Positions 1 to 11,195 of a DNA stretch of 64,000 bases are shown here, in pieces. The position numbers and the translations under genes were made by a program. The stretch covers positions 744,001 to 808,000 of the forward strand of contig JAVLRN010000004.1 in the NCBI GenBank assembly GCA_032821775.1, written 5' to 3'. Every line of letters begins with the position of its first letter. Position 1 is the first letter of the stretch. Under the pieces are notes generated by a model. It had not been told where the DNA came from. It did no database searches and worked only from the letters and a program-made list of their open reading frames with translations. This DNA is from Sanguinoderma infundibulare. Taxonomy: Eukaryota > Basidiomycota > Agaricomycetes > Polyporales > Polyporaceae.

Positions 1-848
1 GGACGGGGACATACAAGGATGCCAAGGAGATGAAGCTATTATGGGGGCGACAGACATCGCTCTCGAGTATTCTCTTCAGGGATGGTGAGCAAATCATACT
101 GCTGAGCGTAAATCACTGTATTCAAGGAGCCCGCTCCCATTTGCCAGGCGTCGTATATTTTATGTGCGTTCACCCTACAGCCGTATTCCGTCTCACGTTA
201 ACAGTATTCCAGTGCCTTGCTTATCATGAACACCCTTCACCTGGCGTTCTCTCTCAGTCCAGTAAGTCTCGAGAGACTCTCTATCTTTCCATGCTCAAAT
301 TCCGTGCAGACTCTGCTCGTCGACGGCGAAGGTAGTATCGCTGCGAGCTACATCCCAGCTCTTACTGAACCGTACGTCGTGACCAATCATGCTTTCCCCA
401 CGGTGACGGCATTCGAGCACTAGCCCATTCACCCTGCGGCGCTCCTACGCACAGAATAACCGCCGTCCTCATCTCACGCTTTCTCATCGATCTCCAAGAA
501 GCCAGCAACAGCAGTGCCCACCAGCACTCCCTCTCGTCTGTCCAGCTCGGCCGGATTAGTAGCGTCAACTTCGACCGCGTTCTCGGCTCCATCACTTCTT
601 CGCTCCCCGCCCCAGGGGAAGCCAGCCCGGAACACGAAGCATCAGACTTCCCCTCCGAGCCACGGCCAGCTGACGAAGACAACGACAACTTGGCATTGGC
701 TGTGGGCTTGGACGGCCACTATCATAGCTCAGATAGCGACGCCGCCAATGGCCAGACGACCTTGTCGGCCGAGGCTGTGGACGACCACGATCTGGAGGTA
801 GCCAACGGGCAAACGTTCCCGAGGGTCATCAACATGGTTCACTCCTGA
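1..848 (+). CDS. DUF6533 multi-pass membrane protein, copy A (5' end outside window)
   Basis: 3' part of a fungal DUF6533 gene; the N-terminal DUF6533 domain lies upstream of the window. Visible exons encode the membrane segment ending LSSILFRDG, followed by a GTGAGC donor, then GVVYFM, then LLIMNTLHLAFSL, then a short loop ending LTEP. The last exon encodes the cytosolic tail with SRFLIDLQEA and VLGSITSSLPAPGE, ending at TGA 846-848. Exon order and splice phases match copies B-F in this window. The family is predicted to sit in a membrane with about seven hydrophobic segments; its molecular function is not established. The tail is acidic and Ser/Asp-rich near the end. Internal exon boundaries were placed by comparison with the paralogues. 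Confidence 0.85.
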
Positions 849-2278
849 GGACTCCTGGACAGCCCCGATCGAATATGCGCAGTAGCATACGTGATTGGTT
901 GTTATTCACGAATCTTTGTGTGCGTACATTCTCCGCTCGCATAGAAGCTATTGGATGAATAACTACTCTGGACGTGCATGTCAGGACGAGCACGTACACC
1001 GGGGAAATACACTACGAGCCCTTGGCATGTCTACGTTCCATTCGACCGCCAGCCATCGTGTGTATGATAATCCTGATCTCGCGGGACCTCACTGATCGAC
1101 ACCACGACCACGGGCTCCGCTTGTCATCACCGTCATCGGCGTCGCTTGCGTCGACCATTACCGCATTACCGACCGTGTCGAGGGAACTCGCCTCGCACTC
1201 CTTGCCCTTGGACTAGAGGAAGCCGTTGCCTAGCGTTTGTCCTGGAGCGTCGCGATGGGAAGCGGGCGAAGGCGCCCCACGCATCTTGAACGTCAGAGAA
1301 GATGATGGCGACGAGAACCGCAATGGGCACGAGAACGAGCTCACGGGCTCACGCTAAGTAGAACTTGCAGGAAGTTAGCACTCATAGTGGAGGAGAAAAA
1401 TGGAAGGCGTGGTCATACCTTCTTGCGTAATTCCTGCTTTGGGATCTGTTGGGTCGAGCCTCCCGACCCCCAACGGACGCGTCGAACACGTTTCGGTCCC
1501 CATTGGTCGACGTTGATATTAGCGTCGGGGCCGTGGACACGGACGCGACGCGACGTCGGGCTTTAATCGAGGAGAAAGAAAGATTGCAGCGTTCAAAATC
1601 GGCACATGACAGAGAACAGATCAAAGAAGCACCTTCGAAAGTGCCATTGACACGTCCTGTTCGACGTACATAGTGCCGAAATGGCTCGGGTCGTCTCTGC
1701 ACGAGAACGCGGTGCAGCAGTTCGGAACGGAGGGCGGCGGGCAGGTTGTGGATGGGCGTAGTGGAGTGCTTGGTTCACCGCGGACGTCATTCTTCCTTCC
1801 AATTCAAGTTCCAGGGCCTACTCCGCGATCGGGCTGACCAGAACGAGGTGGAAGAGGTCAGAACGAAAGTTCCATAGGGTCCAGGGCATCCTATCAGAGG
1901 CGGGGCGGAAACGCATATCTGAACGAAAATGGAACCGGACATGCAGTCGTCCGACTTGTGATCGAAATTGTCGGGAGCGGTGACGCCAAAAACCAGTGTG
2001 TGGTGGAACGGACTCAAGGAAGCACAACCTAGTAGCGCGCTGATAAGACGCTATTACTGGTATAGATAAGTAACTGAAGATAAACTGGAGATAAGTGCTG
2101 CGACTTACCCATGCCGTCCCTCAGTATTAGACCTGCACGGAAAGCTCGTAGGCACGGTTCAGTTGGGTCGGTTGAAGATAGTTAGAGGTTTTACACACGA
2201 CAGGACGAGAACGCAGTGATGCATGTAGACAGTCTGCAGGCTAGTACCATGGTGATCGGCTCTACGAGTATTCACCAA
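849..2278. other. Intergenic, no supported gene
   Basis: About 1.4 kb between the 3' ends of DUF6533 copy A and the SDR gene. Short open frames occur on both strands (for example 1382-1702 on the minus strand), but none shows a family motif, plausible splice structure or convincing composition. I see no repeats or inverted termini here. Confidence 0.5.
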
Positions 2279-3328
2279 TCACAGGGACGCCCCACCACAG
2301 GACTTGATAGTCCGTCCGGTAATGTATTCGCCTTCGTCTGAGGCGAGGAAAGAAACGAGCTTCGCAATATCCTCGGGCTCCTGGAGACGACCGAGCTTAA
2401 TGTTGTGCTTCACGCGGACAGTAGGCTCCCCGAGCGATACGCCCTCCTGCAGATAAGATTTAGTCTATCACTTTTGGACATAAATGGCAAGCCGCTCACG
2501 ATCTTCGCGAGCTCACGGTCGATGTACTCCCACATCGGCGTGTCCACAATGCCTGGGCCGTATGCTGAGTAGTACAGTTGCAGTCAGCACTTACAGCGCA
2601 GGACGACGTCCCGGAGAGAGCAGACGCACCGTTAACGCGAATGCCGTACTGCGCCCACTCCTTCGCAGCGGCCTCGGTGAAGCCACGCACGGCGAACTTA
2701 GTGCTCGAATAGGGCCCAAGGTTTGCCGAACCGCGGTAGGATGCGATTGACCCGGCGCCGACGACGCGTCCGCCGAGACCCTGTTTGACCATCTGCCGAG
2801 CGGCGAAGATGTGCGTGTTCATGAGACCGAGTAGGTTCACGCACACCTCGTTCTCGATGAACCTAATGCGACAGGGGAATCAGCTGGCGATCGCCGAGCA
2901 CAGAATCAATAGACTTTCGGACTTACTCGGGCGTGCACTCGAGAAGAGGTCGCACTTGGCACACGCCCGCGTTCGCGATGCTGACGAAAAGCCTAGGGCC
3001 CAGCTGCTCCACGGTCTGCGCAATCGCAGACTCGATTTGGTTCGGTTCCCTGACATCTACACAAAGACGGTGGGTCAGCAAGGGAGAAATCGGTAGTTGA
3101 GAGTGGGCGCAGCTCACCTACGTGGACGCTGATCGCCTGACGACGATACGACTTGATTTCCTCAATGACCGCATCCACGCTGGACTGTGCTTGGGGAAGG
3201 TCGCCAATAGCGATGTCGTAGCCATCGTGAGCAAGACGGGTCGCAATTGCGCGACCAATGCCCTCGCCTGCGCCTGTAACGAATGCGATGCGGGTCAGAG
3301 AGGCCTTGACGGGAGATGTAGACGACAT
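2279..3328 (-). CDS. Short-chain dehydrogenase/reductase (acetoin/diacetyl reductase-like)
   Basis: NAD(P)-dependent oxidoreductase of the classical SDR family. The start [10 protein letters not shown] at 3326-3328 leads into the nucleotide-binding motif [12 protein letters not shown]. The next exons carry [12 protein letters not shown] (acidic cofactor/substrate strand), then ANAGV. The catalytic exon has [11 protein letters not shown] and [18 protein letters not shown], which supplies the YxxxK pair. The last exons read [16 protein letters not shown] and EEPxDIAK-type sequence, ending [13 protein letters not shown] with TGA at 2279-2281. Visible exons include 3118-3328 and 2927-3056, joined in phase by GT..AG introns; length is close to the usual 250-260 residues. 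The closest familiar group is diacetyl/acetoin reductase or meso-butanediol dehydrogenase, but substrate cannot be read from sequence. The frame looks intact. Confidence 0.88.
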
Positions 3329-3516
3329 GGTGGGAGGATGGGAGGGAGAGGATGTTGGATAGGGAGGTCGCGGGTGGGGGTGTTCAGCACCGGTCGGGGA
3401 GGCACTTTTTCTGTTTTTGAGCGGTCTGTGGGCTAGGCCGGGCCGTCGAGATGAGAACGCAAAGCGCGAGGGACGCAATTCGGGGGTCAGACTGGCCGGA
3501 AAAGGACGGAGGATGG

Positions 3517-3921
3517 TCATGGGTCAAGTAAAGGAAGGGAAGATTTAGGCTCGATGAAGAGTATGGCCCCTGGCTCGCCACCTGGTGGCAATCGCATTAG
3601 GCCTGCGAGGAACTCTGAGTTGCGCATAATCAAGACTTTTAAGGGGAGCCACTGGACGTTGCGCGCCCTGCCTACGACATGGTAAATGTACTGGATAGGA
3701 CTCCTGGCCGTGAGTGGGGAGAGCGCAGCCTCGATTTCGTCACGGGAGAGGTGGAGAGTGTGGGTTGGACCGAGAGACTCGACGTGCGCTCCGTGCGCGA
3801 GCGAGGTGATGATGATCGGACATGCGCCTCGCATACGCAGGTGCTGGATCACTGGTTGTAGGATCACGGCGGGTAAGTCGGTGGCTATGTACGTTCGGCC
3901 GGTAGGTTTCGAATAAGAAAA
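3517..3921 (-). CDS. Unrecognised open frame (hypothetical, possibly a 3' exon)
   Basis: An open frame on the minus strand that looks coding by composition. It reads from about GRTYIATDLPAVILQPVI through HLSRDEIEAAL and NVQWLPLKVLIM to a TGA at 3517-3519. I do not recognise the family. A possible upstream exon (about 3953-4050) encodes ENGLRGLLERESMLKGQ. The apparent intron joining them would be only about 31 nt, shorter than other introns here, so the upstream join is doubtful. The frame lies in the promoter side of the SDR gene. It may be the tail of a decayed gene; a shared promoter-like repeat (4136-4190) lies just upstream in the same orientation. Confidence 0.3.
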   Translation of the reverse strand, partial: FSYSKPTGRTYIATDLPAVILQPVIQHLRMRGACPIIITSLAHGAHVESLGPTHTLHLSRDEIEAALSPLTARSPIQYIYHVVGRARNVQWLPLKVLIMRNSEFLAGLMRLPPGGEPGAILFIEPKSSLPLLDP

Positions 3922-4135
3922 CTACAAATACGAGCGTGTATGTGCCACCTACCTGGCCTTTGAGCATCGATTCTCTTTCCAGGAGACCCCGGAGGCCATT
4001 CTCTGCCCGATCCTTCGCGGTGGCTGTTGTCCTTCGAGACCTGAACAGTCTACGCTGACACGTTGATGGTCTTGGGCGAGACTAGCCTGAACGTCTTGCT
4101 TCGTCGTTGTCGCTCGTCTCAAACAAGCAACCGAA

Positions 4136-4190
4136 GCGCCCACACGACGTGTCTGTGGCTGCGTCCAAACAACACCAAGCATGATTCAAG
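4136..4190 (-). repeat. Dispersed promoter-like repeat, copy 1
   Basis: On the minus strand this reads TTGGTGTTGTTTGGACGCAG followed by CCACA and a GTCGTG-containing stretch. Related segments occur at 40713-40772, 44501-44560 and 48541-48604 (+). In the fourth copy the segment lies about 70 nt upstream of the helicase pseudogene ATG, so it may derive from a promoter or 5' leader that has been duplicated. Confidence 0.45.
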
Positions 4191-4826
4191 TTCCACTATG
4201 GCAACTCAGACTGCTATCCCGAACGAGTGCGGCCGCGCCAGCGTTGTCGCACACCAATTGAGGTTGCTGATTGCTCACACCGTAATTGACGGGACAAAGT
4301 AGAGGCGTGGTCGTGCGTTCTTCGCTTCTCTTGATGTGGGGTCGGGTATCGTGAACACCCCGCGCTCATGCACGAACGGGTTCATCCGTTGTGAGTTGGG
4401 CAAAGATGTGGCCCGACGGGGAGTATCATGCTCCGCTTTTTGGCGGTAGACCCGACCATGCGGGAGAGGTTGACGGCCTCGATGGCGTTCTGGAGACGGA
4501 TGCGCTCGGCGGACAGGTGACTGGGGAGGGGAGACACAATTGCAGCTTGTTTTCGGCACGTATTACAAATAACACTGGTTACAATCAACCGAGCTGAACC
4601 TGGTAACATGCATAAGACAGAGGGCAGAGTAAAAACTAGCAAGTTTCAGAATAACGCCCATTACAAAGCGGCTTCGAAGCGTCAAGGCGAATTCGTGCCT
4701 GATTTGAGCCGAACCAGTCAGAATGAGATGGTTTCTGATTTGAAGAACTGTACTCACCGTGAATCACTTGCGCGTGATGGTAGCCTCGCTGGGGCTCCGC
4801 CTATCCTGACCGCTCGCCGTCCCAAC

Positions 4827-5867
4827 TCAAACCCAGCCCTCTACATTAACGCCAAACGACTCCGGTAGTAATCTCCACAGGTTTTTGCATTCTTCGTTAT
4901 TCAGGGCCAGCAGTTTTTGCTTGCAATTGTCGCATAGTCTGAAGTCAATGAGACCAGACCAGTCGAGCATCCCGGTCAAGTTGATCCAGCCGTGGTCCCA
5001 TTCTAATGCCTCGTGAAGCATCCATTGCAGCGTGGACGTACAGTCCTCCGGAGTGGCGCACGTCGATGATGGATGTAGCCGAAAGAGTGCGGAGATGGTC
5101 CAGACACAATGCCTCGTGAACTCCTGCTGCCCCTCGATACAGAGCTTCAGGCCGTGCTTGGACAGGCATTCGACCGAGCCGTCCTTGTGCACGTAGCCAT
5201 CGACGACCGCACTTCCGAGCGAGGCACACGTGAGCAGCGCCGTAGGAAGCAACGAGGGTTCGTTCACCAGTATGGCGACATTGACGACGGCGATGGCTTG
5301 GGCGTCATCGTGTTCAGTGAAGCGTGTGGTGGGGTGAAGCCAAGTATCGCGATCGCAAGTGAAGTAGCCTTTTAGGACAGTGATGGCTTGATCGAGGAGG
5401 TCCTGGACGTGGTACTTGTGTGCTAGACGAGCAATCGCGGTTATTTGGGGGATAGAGAAGCTGCCATCACGAGCGTACAGCCTGTGGCGCGTGTCAGATG
5501 CTTTCATATACAAACGATGGCTTGAGACCACTCACAGACGCTTAGACTTTGGCAGGAGCACACGGAAAAAATGCGCCAGGTCCTCCGGAGAGTCTGATAC
5601 GTGAACGACAGGGCAGCCTTGGAGCATCTCCTCCGCGCTGGGGCTTGACGAAGCGAACATATCCGAGAATACCGTGGACTGCGCCGCGAGCAGTGCACGA
5701 TATACGCGGAAGCCTGTGTTTTGGGCGGCGAGGATGATGCTCCCATCATCGAACCAGAATTCTTCGTGGTGAGTGAGATTGTGTGGGGACGAGTTTGTGG
5801 CTGCGACGGACTGAGGAGACGATCTACTGGTGCGAAGTCGCTTCGGGGGTCGACTTTCCTCAGACAT
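4827..5867 (-). CDS. BTB/POZ domain protein
   Basis: Two-exon gene. Exon 1 (5536-5867) starts MSEESRPPKRLRTSRSS, a basic Ser-rich head. It continues with the BTB fold: EEFWFDDGSIILAAQ, then FRVYRALLAAQSTVFSDMF and CPVVHVSDSPEDLAHFFRVL. The intron 5482-5535 is GT..AG and keeps the frame. Exon 2 carries ITAIARLAHKYHVQDLLDQA, the helical extension typical of small fungal BTB proteins, then a long region with GYVHKDGSVECL and a Cys pair (LCDNCKQ), ending EGWV. About 345 residues, usual for this expanded agaricomycete family. BTB domains mediate protein-protein contacts, often as cullin-3 adaptors; no partner can be inferred here. A decayed relative lies at 21608-22335. Confidence 0.88.
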
Positions 5868-6840
5868 GTCGAGATCGAAGGCGGAGGTCGTGTATCACCG
5901 CGTGAAGCGCCAGGTTACGGTGGAGGGGGAAGATGGTCGGAATGTTCAGGTTCCGTCCAAGTTCCACGCGAGTTCCGGCCAAATTCCCAGCATTTTCGGA
6001 ATCTGAAAGTAATAACTACATTCCCATTAGATTCCGCGTAGATTACCTATCATGTTCCACCCAGATTCCCAACTGAACGGAATCTGGGTGGCGTGGCGAT
6101 AACAGGGTGTAACTTATCTGGTGCATTTCGAATACTATTTAGTTGTCTGGGCGCCTCCTGACGCACGCGCGCGCACAGATACCGCGGGGGATCCGCGCCC
6201 CAGCGAGCTGTTGAGAGTGATGGCGGCAAGAGCGAAGTCGCGCAACAGCTCGGGCCCTCGGGGCTTCGTTCCCGTTTCGGCTAGTCGGTCCGACAATAGA
6301 CGCCTGCCTTGCTTCAACCGAGCTCTCTCCTGCTACTTCAAACTCTCAATGGTCCTGTTTTCCCCGACCTATATCTGCTGCTCCGAGCTCGCCGACTTGC
6401 TTAAATCAAAAAATCTTGCCGCTAGCTTTTTATTGTCTCCTTGGTCTTTGAAACTATCAGATGCTAGTACAGTAATGTTGGACTCGGATTTCGGCCCTCG
6501 GGTGGACATCTATCAGAACAGCGGCCAGCCCGAAGGTGATTTGAATACCTTTGCCAGCATCGCAGTGTGGTGTAAGCAGACCTGGCACAATACTATCTTC
6601 ACCCCGTTCGAATCCTGACTTTGGACATGTCCCTCGAAGGTCTGGGGTTACATCCAGGAGCCGTAGGCCCGTAGCCTGCTTTCAGGTCCCTCACGAATCT
6701 GGAGAAAAATTGCTCGGACTTCAAGTACCGCGGAACCCGCGAAACGTTCTCGGCTGCCGCCGGAGAGGATTTTGCGAGAGTGCGATGTTGGTGAATGAAG
6801 AATGGGCTCGTACGCAGCGACCATCGAAGACCATCGTATC
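5868..6840. other. Intergenic upstream of BTB gene, with hairpin
   Basis: No supported gene. A 165-codon open frame (6121-6618 +) lacks recognisable motifs. The stretch contains several ATTCC/GGAAT-type short repeats and the hairpin listed at 6057-6091. The sequence GTTCGAATCC near 6605 resembles a pol III B box but no tRNA can be folded around it. Confidence 0.4.
6057..6091. repeat. 13-bp perfect hairpin
   Basis: CCACCCAGATTCC at 6057-6069 is the exact reverse complement of GGAATCTGGGTGG at 6079-6091, separated by 9 nt. It lies about 190 bp upstream of the BTB start codon. Role unknown; it could be the core of a small fold-back element. Confidence 0.6.
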
Positions 6841-7465
6841 TAGTGTTGTGCAGGGCCCGGCCTCAAGCCCTGAAGCCCCAGGTACCCGGCCCTCAAAGCC
6901 TGAGCCCGGCCGGGCCCGCTGGTGTGCTCTCAGGGCTCCAGGGCCCGGCCCACTTTGTGCAAAGCCCGAGCCCGGCCCTTAAGCCCGGGCCTTCAGCAAG
7001 GCTCCTGTCATGGTATATGGTGCCTGTGGTAAATGCATAATTAGTAGATCTCGTCGAATATCGTTATGGTATGAAGGGAGAAGGGTACAATAAGCATTGA
7101 GCGAGAAAACGCCAACGCGTCGCAGCACGTCAGTGGCTGCCATACGGGCGCTAGCATTCCCAAAATGGGCAGCTTCGTTTCACAACTGTCGATGGTGAGG
7201 CCTTTTCAACTTTGTTCCACTTCCATTCGGGTTGCTCGTCTGTTAAAAGAGTTACAGAACCTTGGTAAGCCACAATTGATTCCAAAATTTCAGTGTTCAG
7301 ACTTACTATTACTACAGGCTAAAAGCCCGGGCTTGAGCCCGACCCGGCCTGAGCCGAGCCCGAGCCCTCCATGAGGGCCCGGCTCAAGGTGTTGGTGCGC
7401 CCGAGCCCCCAAAAGCCGGGCCCAAGCCCGGGCATTTGAGCCCGGCCCGGCCCTGCACAACACTA
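6841..7465. mobile_element. Non-autonomous hAT-type element (MITE), 625 bp
   Basis: The left end TAGTGTTGTGCAGGGCC (6841-6857) is matched by its reverse complement at the right end (7449-7465). The element is flanked by a perfect 8-bp direct repeat, ATCGTATC, at 6833-6840 and 7466-7473. Subterminal regions are packed with GCCCGGGC/GGCCCGG motifs. An 8-bp target duplication and the TAGTGTTGTGC terminus are what hAT elements of fungi show. No transposase frame of useful length is inside, so it must be mobilised in trans. The intact duplication indicates a fairly recent insertion. Confidence 0.88.
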
Positions 7466-7553
7466 ATCGTATCCTGTACCGTCAATCATCGCGGCGGCCC
7501 CAGGCTCCGCTCAGTTCCTCGTGGCCACCCACGTCAAAATTGAAGATGACCGA

Positions 7554-8970
7554 CTATTCTGGGAGAGATTCTGCCGCGCACGCCCTGTCCTTGGACGAGC
7601 GAAATCCGTCGCGTTTGGGTTCGTCGGAGCGTCGAGTTGAGATGCGGAGTTGCGAAGGCGCTCCATGCGTCTTAAGCGACCCCAACGACGACGACAGCCG
7701 CCAATCTGCTATGAATAGTACAACAATGGCAAACATTCCATTAGATAGATAACATGTCGCGCACCGGTCCAAGAGCAATGCGTCGCCAGGCATGAACACA
7801 TCCGCTGCTTCCTTGTCGGCGATCAATTTGCTCCGGCATCGCGCGGCCTTCCGTTCACGGTTCAGTCTACCAAACGTGACCATGTCCATGCAGCACCACA
7901 AGATACTGCATGTAGGTACGGTGGCGAAGGGTCAGCTTTGGCTTAGTGGTGTGCGAACGGGATAGAAAGAGGAGACGGTAACACTCACATCGGACACAGT
8001 CACGATATGCCATTCGTGTGACCAGAGAGGTACTGTGGCTAATCCTGTTCTCTAGACAATCCCTCCGAGCCCCGCCCGGGTCCCTGGAGGCACAATTCAG
8101 AGCTACAATGTCGGATGAAGTGGACCAACGAATTAAAAGCATGCATGGACTGCTACTTGAACCCAGCCTACGAAGATCCCGCACCAGAGCGCAAACCCGA
8201 GGACAACTATCCCCTCTACCCCTTCCCCATCGTTGTCCCCAGCCTAGGCATCCAATGTGGGGGAAAGGCGGAGGCAGTGATTTTTCTGACGCACGAGGTC
8301 CACGGCGTGCCAGTAGACAGTTGGCGAGGATGAAGAGTTCGCGGACACGCGTCTGGTCGAGATGACGCCGATGTGGACGGTAAGGGTGCGGACCGAGGCG
8401 TTAAGCAGGGCTAAGAGCAGTTGGAGCGTTAGCCAAAGGGAAGCCGACGCCATTGATGACGGGTGGAGGAAGAGCGAGAACGAAATCACCGGGCTTATTA
8501 CGGTACTGTAGGTGAATTGACGAGTGTTGTGTCGTTGAGGTAGATGGGACTCGTGCGAGGTTCACAATCACGACAGGTTCCCGATGGCCGTGCAAAAGGA
8601 GAGAATCTAGCAAGGTTTGAAATATAAAGTGCTGCTTCACCTGCTCCGGAAGGCCCGCATTGTTCTCCACCACGCACAACGTCCGCTGGGCGTCGGTGAA
8701 GAACTGTGTGACAGGTATAAGCGAGAATGCGGATGTGGAGATGGAAGTGCTGGATCCTCACATCATGCATGTAGATATACGAGGGCCTGGCCTATGGCGA
8801 CGACCGCAGTGTAGCCGCGTTTAATGCACATACGGAGTCCGTGCACAAAAGTACGAGACATGAATAGGAAGGGACGCACCATACGGAACCACAAAGCTAA
8901 AGCCCCATATCCTGCAGAATTCGAGTTTAGCATGAGACACACTACTAGCTCAAAGGGATAACTACCCATT
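7554..8970 (-). pseudogene. Possible relic of a membrane-protein gene
   Basis: Several minus-strand frames in this interval read like pieces of a multi-pass membrane protein but do not join into a gene. Examples are ASLWLTLQLLLALLNASVRTL near 8380-8440, RTLCVVENNAGLPEQVKQHF near 8640-8690, and LSNGMFAIVVLFIADWR near 7690-7745. Plausible donor and acceptor sites exist, for example around 7990 and 7912. Frames are broken between pieces and no family signature is strong enough to name. It might instead be a poorly resolved intron-rich gene. Confidence 0.25.
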
Positions 8971-9182
8971 CATCTCCTCAGTGTCGGGATTATTGGAGGC
9001 CTTAGCAATCCTCGATTTGCAGTGTCGCGAGATCTCGGAGTGAAACATTCTAGCTCCGACATCCCCCGAACACCAAGCGGTGAATGAAAATTTAGCACCG
9101 CTTGATCGGAGAATATCACGGGGCAGCTCGGACAACCGGCCCGGGCGTTCTCAGGGTTCTGTGCTCCGATCGGTCTTGTGCC

Positions 9183-9749
9183 AGGACCCCTGAATAACCG
9201 CCCAAGAGCTTAGGGGTCGAGATCACCGAAAATGGGCCCGCAGGGCCCCCGATGTTACATGCCAATCACCGAAAACGGCCCCCAAAATGGCCCATCTGAT
9301 AGGCCCGAAATGGGCCTCCCGGCCGGAAGGTATTATCCATCTGACCACCGAAAATTTGACTTTCGGAAGCCGGCGCGCCCCCGAAGATGAGTCAGCAAAA
9401 GAAGCAGTCGGCGTTGGGCTGGCGGATATACAAAACACCTCGTCGCTTATATATGACATTGCCCCCCCTTGTTACCAATGTACACTTGATTACAACGGCC
9501 TGTTAACATCTGCTTCCGTTTGTTAGGCGCCCACCGGCAGCGCCGCCTGATTTGATTAGGCACCCATCAACCGGACCACCATTTTCCATTAGGCGCCCGT
9601 AGGGTTATGTCCGGCCGCCCACCGAAAATGGGCTAAACTTCAGGAGGTTATGGGTGAATAACCGAATTTCGACCAATCAGCGATCCCCGAAAATGGCCAA
9701 AAATCGCAAAACTCACCCCTAAGCTCTTGGGCGGTTATTCAGGGGTCCT
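9183..9749. mobile_element. MITE with 35-bp perfect terminal inverted repeats, 567 bp
   Basis: Left terminus 9183-9217 begins AGGACCCCTGAATAACC; right terminus 9715-9749 is its exact reverse complement over 35 bp. The element is flanked by a perfect 8-bp direct repeat CTTGTGCC at 9175-9182 and 9750-9757. The interior holds several copies of a CACCGAAAATGG-like motif in the same orientation and no coding frame. The 8-bp target duplication fits hAT-like or P-like superfamilies, but the termini differ from the hAT-type element at 6841-7465, so this is a different family. Confidence 0.88.
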
Positions 9750-9757
9750 CTTGTGCC

Positions 9758-11195
9758 CCGGTGACGGTGGACCGGCCAGGTTGACCAACATCTTCCCTCC
9801 TTTTCATTGGTTTTCCAAGGCTCATGCACATGGCGCAGCGTGAGCCTAGGATTGCTCGTCTTCTTTGAATCCCGTTGGCAAGAGGACGCGAACTGGCCTC
9901 GACGTCGGCGGGTCAACCTCAAGACCGGGTCAGAACACCTGGTCAGCCTTCCCGCACAAAGCCCGACCACTTGCGATGCAGCTGATGCTGACCGTTGCTC
10001 TTTGACTTCACTGCAGTCTCGATCGCTCTCACGAAGTTTGAGTTTGACTGTCGTCGCGGCGAAGTTGCGTGGGCGACTCAACTCGTTTGCCTGCCCTGTC
10101 ACCGGGGCCTTTATCTGGCGGGGTTGCCGGGCGGGCTTCGCCCCACATATCACATCCGAGTATCATTTTGAGGTCACTGCGCGACGGAGGCACAGTCGCA
10201 CTTGTGCACCTCTGATTCATGTGCTGGATCCGTGTTCAATGCCGTGAGGTGCGCCCTCGCGATTGTCCCCCGTCTTGTCTGTTAAGTACTGACACAAGTC
10301 TCGTAGTCCCCGCCTTCCGTGCCGTTTGAAGGCCTCCCATCTCAGCGAAGCTCGACATTGGCACGATGTCTTCTTGGAGCAACCAATCAAGCCGGTCATG
10401 GTGTGACGACCCTGATATCAAGGTAAGCTGTCACCCCCTTCTTCTGACGCTACGGTGATAGATGCGTGTTATTCACGTCTTCAGGTGACTTCCCAGATTT
10501 ATCGATGTGCACTCGAAAGCCCTGGAGGGCACAGCCCAAGTCCGAGTGCGCCTCGTACATGGTCTGCGCCTGCATTCTCCCACTCCATCGCCGCAGTTTA
10601 TCTAGGGATCTTTGGTCTGCACCACATCCCACAACCTTGCAGCGATAAACAGCCGTACGGCCGCTGGCTGGAGCGGTGAACGTTCTCTCTCTCTAAGCGG
10701 TGTTGTCTTCATGCGTCTCCAGGACACGCATAGCCATGCTGGCGTTACGAAGGACAAGGGCCGTTGTAAAGTCGACAACCGCACCGCTCCGAAGTCAATG
10801 TGGAGGGAGAAGCTACGATGTGACAGCCAACGAGGCGGTGGGAAATATCAAGCGAACGACGAGCACGGAAGTCCTGTCCGATGGCAAAAGGTAAGCACAA
10901 ATGTGACAGAGATATCCGGGACGCGCCCGCTCTGCGCCCGCGTCGAATCGGAGTTCGATTGCTACCGAACATGTCTACTTGAATCTAAAGCACCGGATTG
11001 TTATATTGCAGCGCGCTGGTTGAAGGGTGAATATGGGGGATAGCGATGATCGGCATGTGTGGTGGCCGCGGACGTCCCCGGCCAAATGCCCAGGATATAT
11101 ACCTATCATTGGTCAGATCGGAAGGGCCGTCGTGCGCTCAACGACGGCTATAACACCTCTCCGCGTCGCGACATCCACAACCACCGCCGGCGACA
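9758..11195. other. Intergenic, no supported gene
   Basis: About 1.4 kb between the second transposon and the DUF6534 gene. Overlapping open frames on both strands near 9807-10247 and 10612-11043 have no recognisable motifs and conflicting frames. The last few hundred bases are presumably the promoter of the DUF6534 gene. Confidence 0.4.

Noticed and set aside
1382..1702. 106-codon minus-strand frame in the first intergenic region
   Set aside because: No recognisable motif, overlapped by an equally long plus-strand frame, no splice context.
6590..6625. tRNA-like B box (GTTCGAATCC)
   Set aside because: No T-stem pairing, acceptor stem or A box can be drawn around it.
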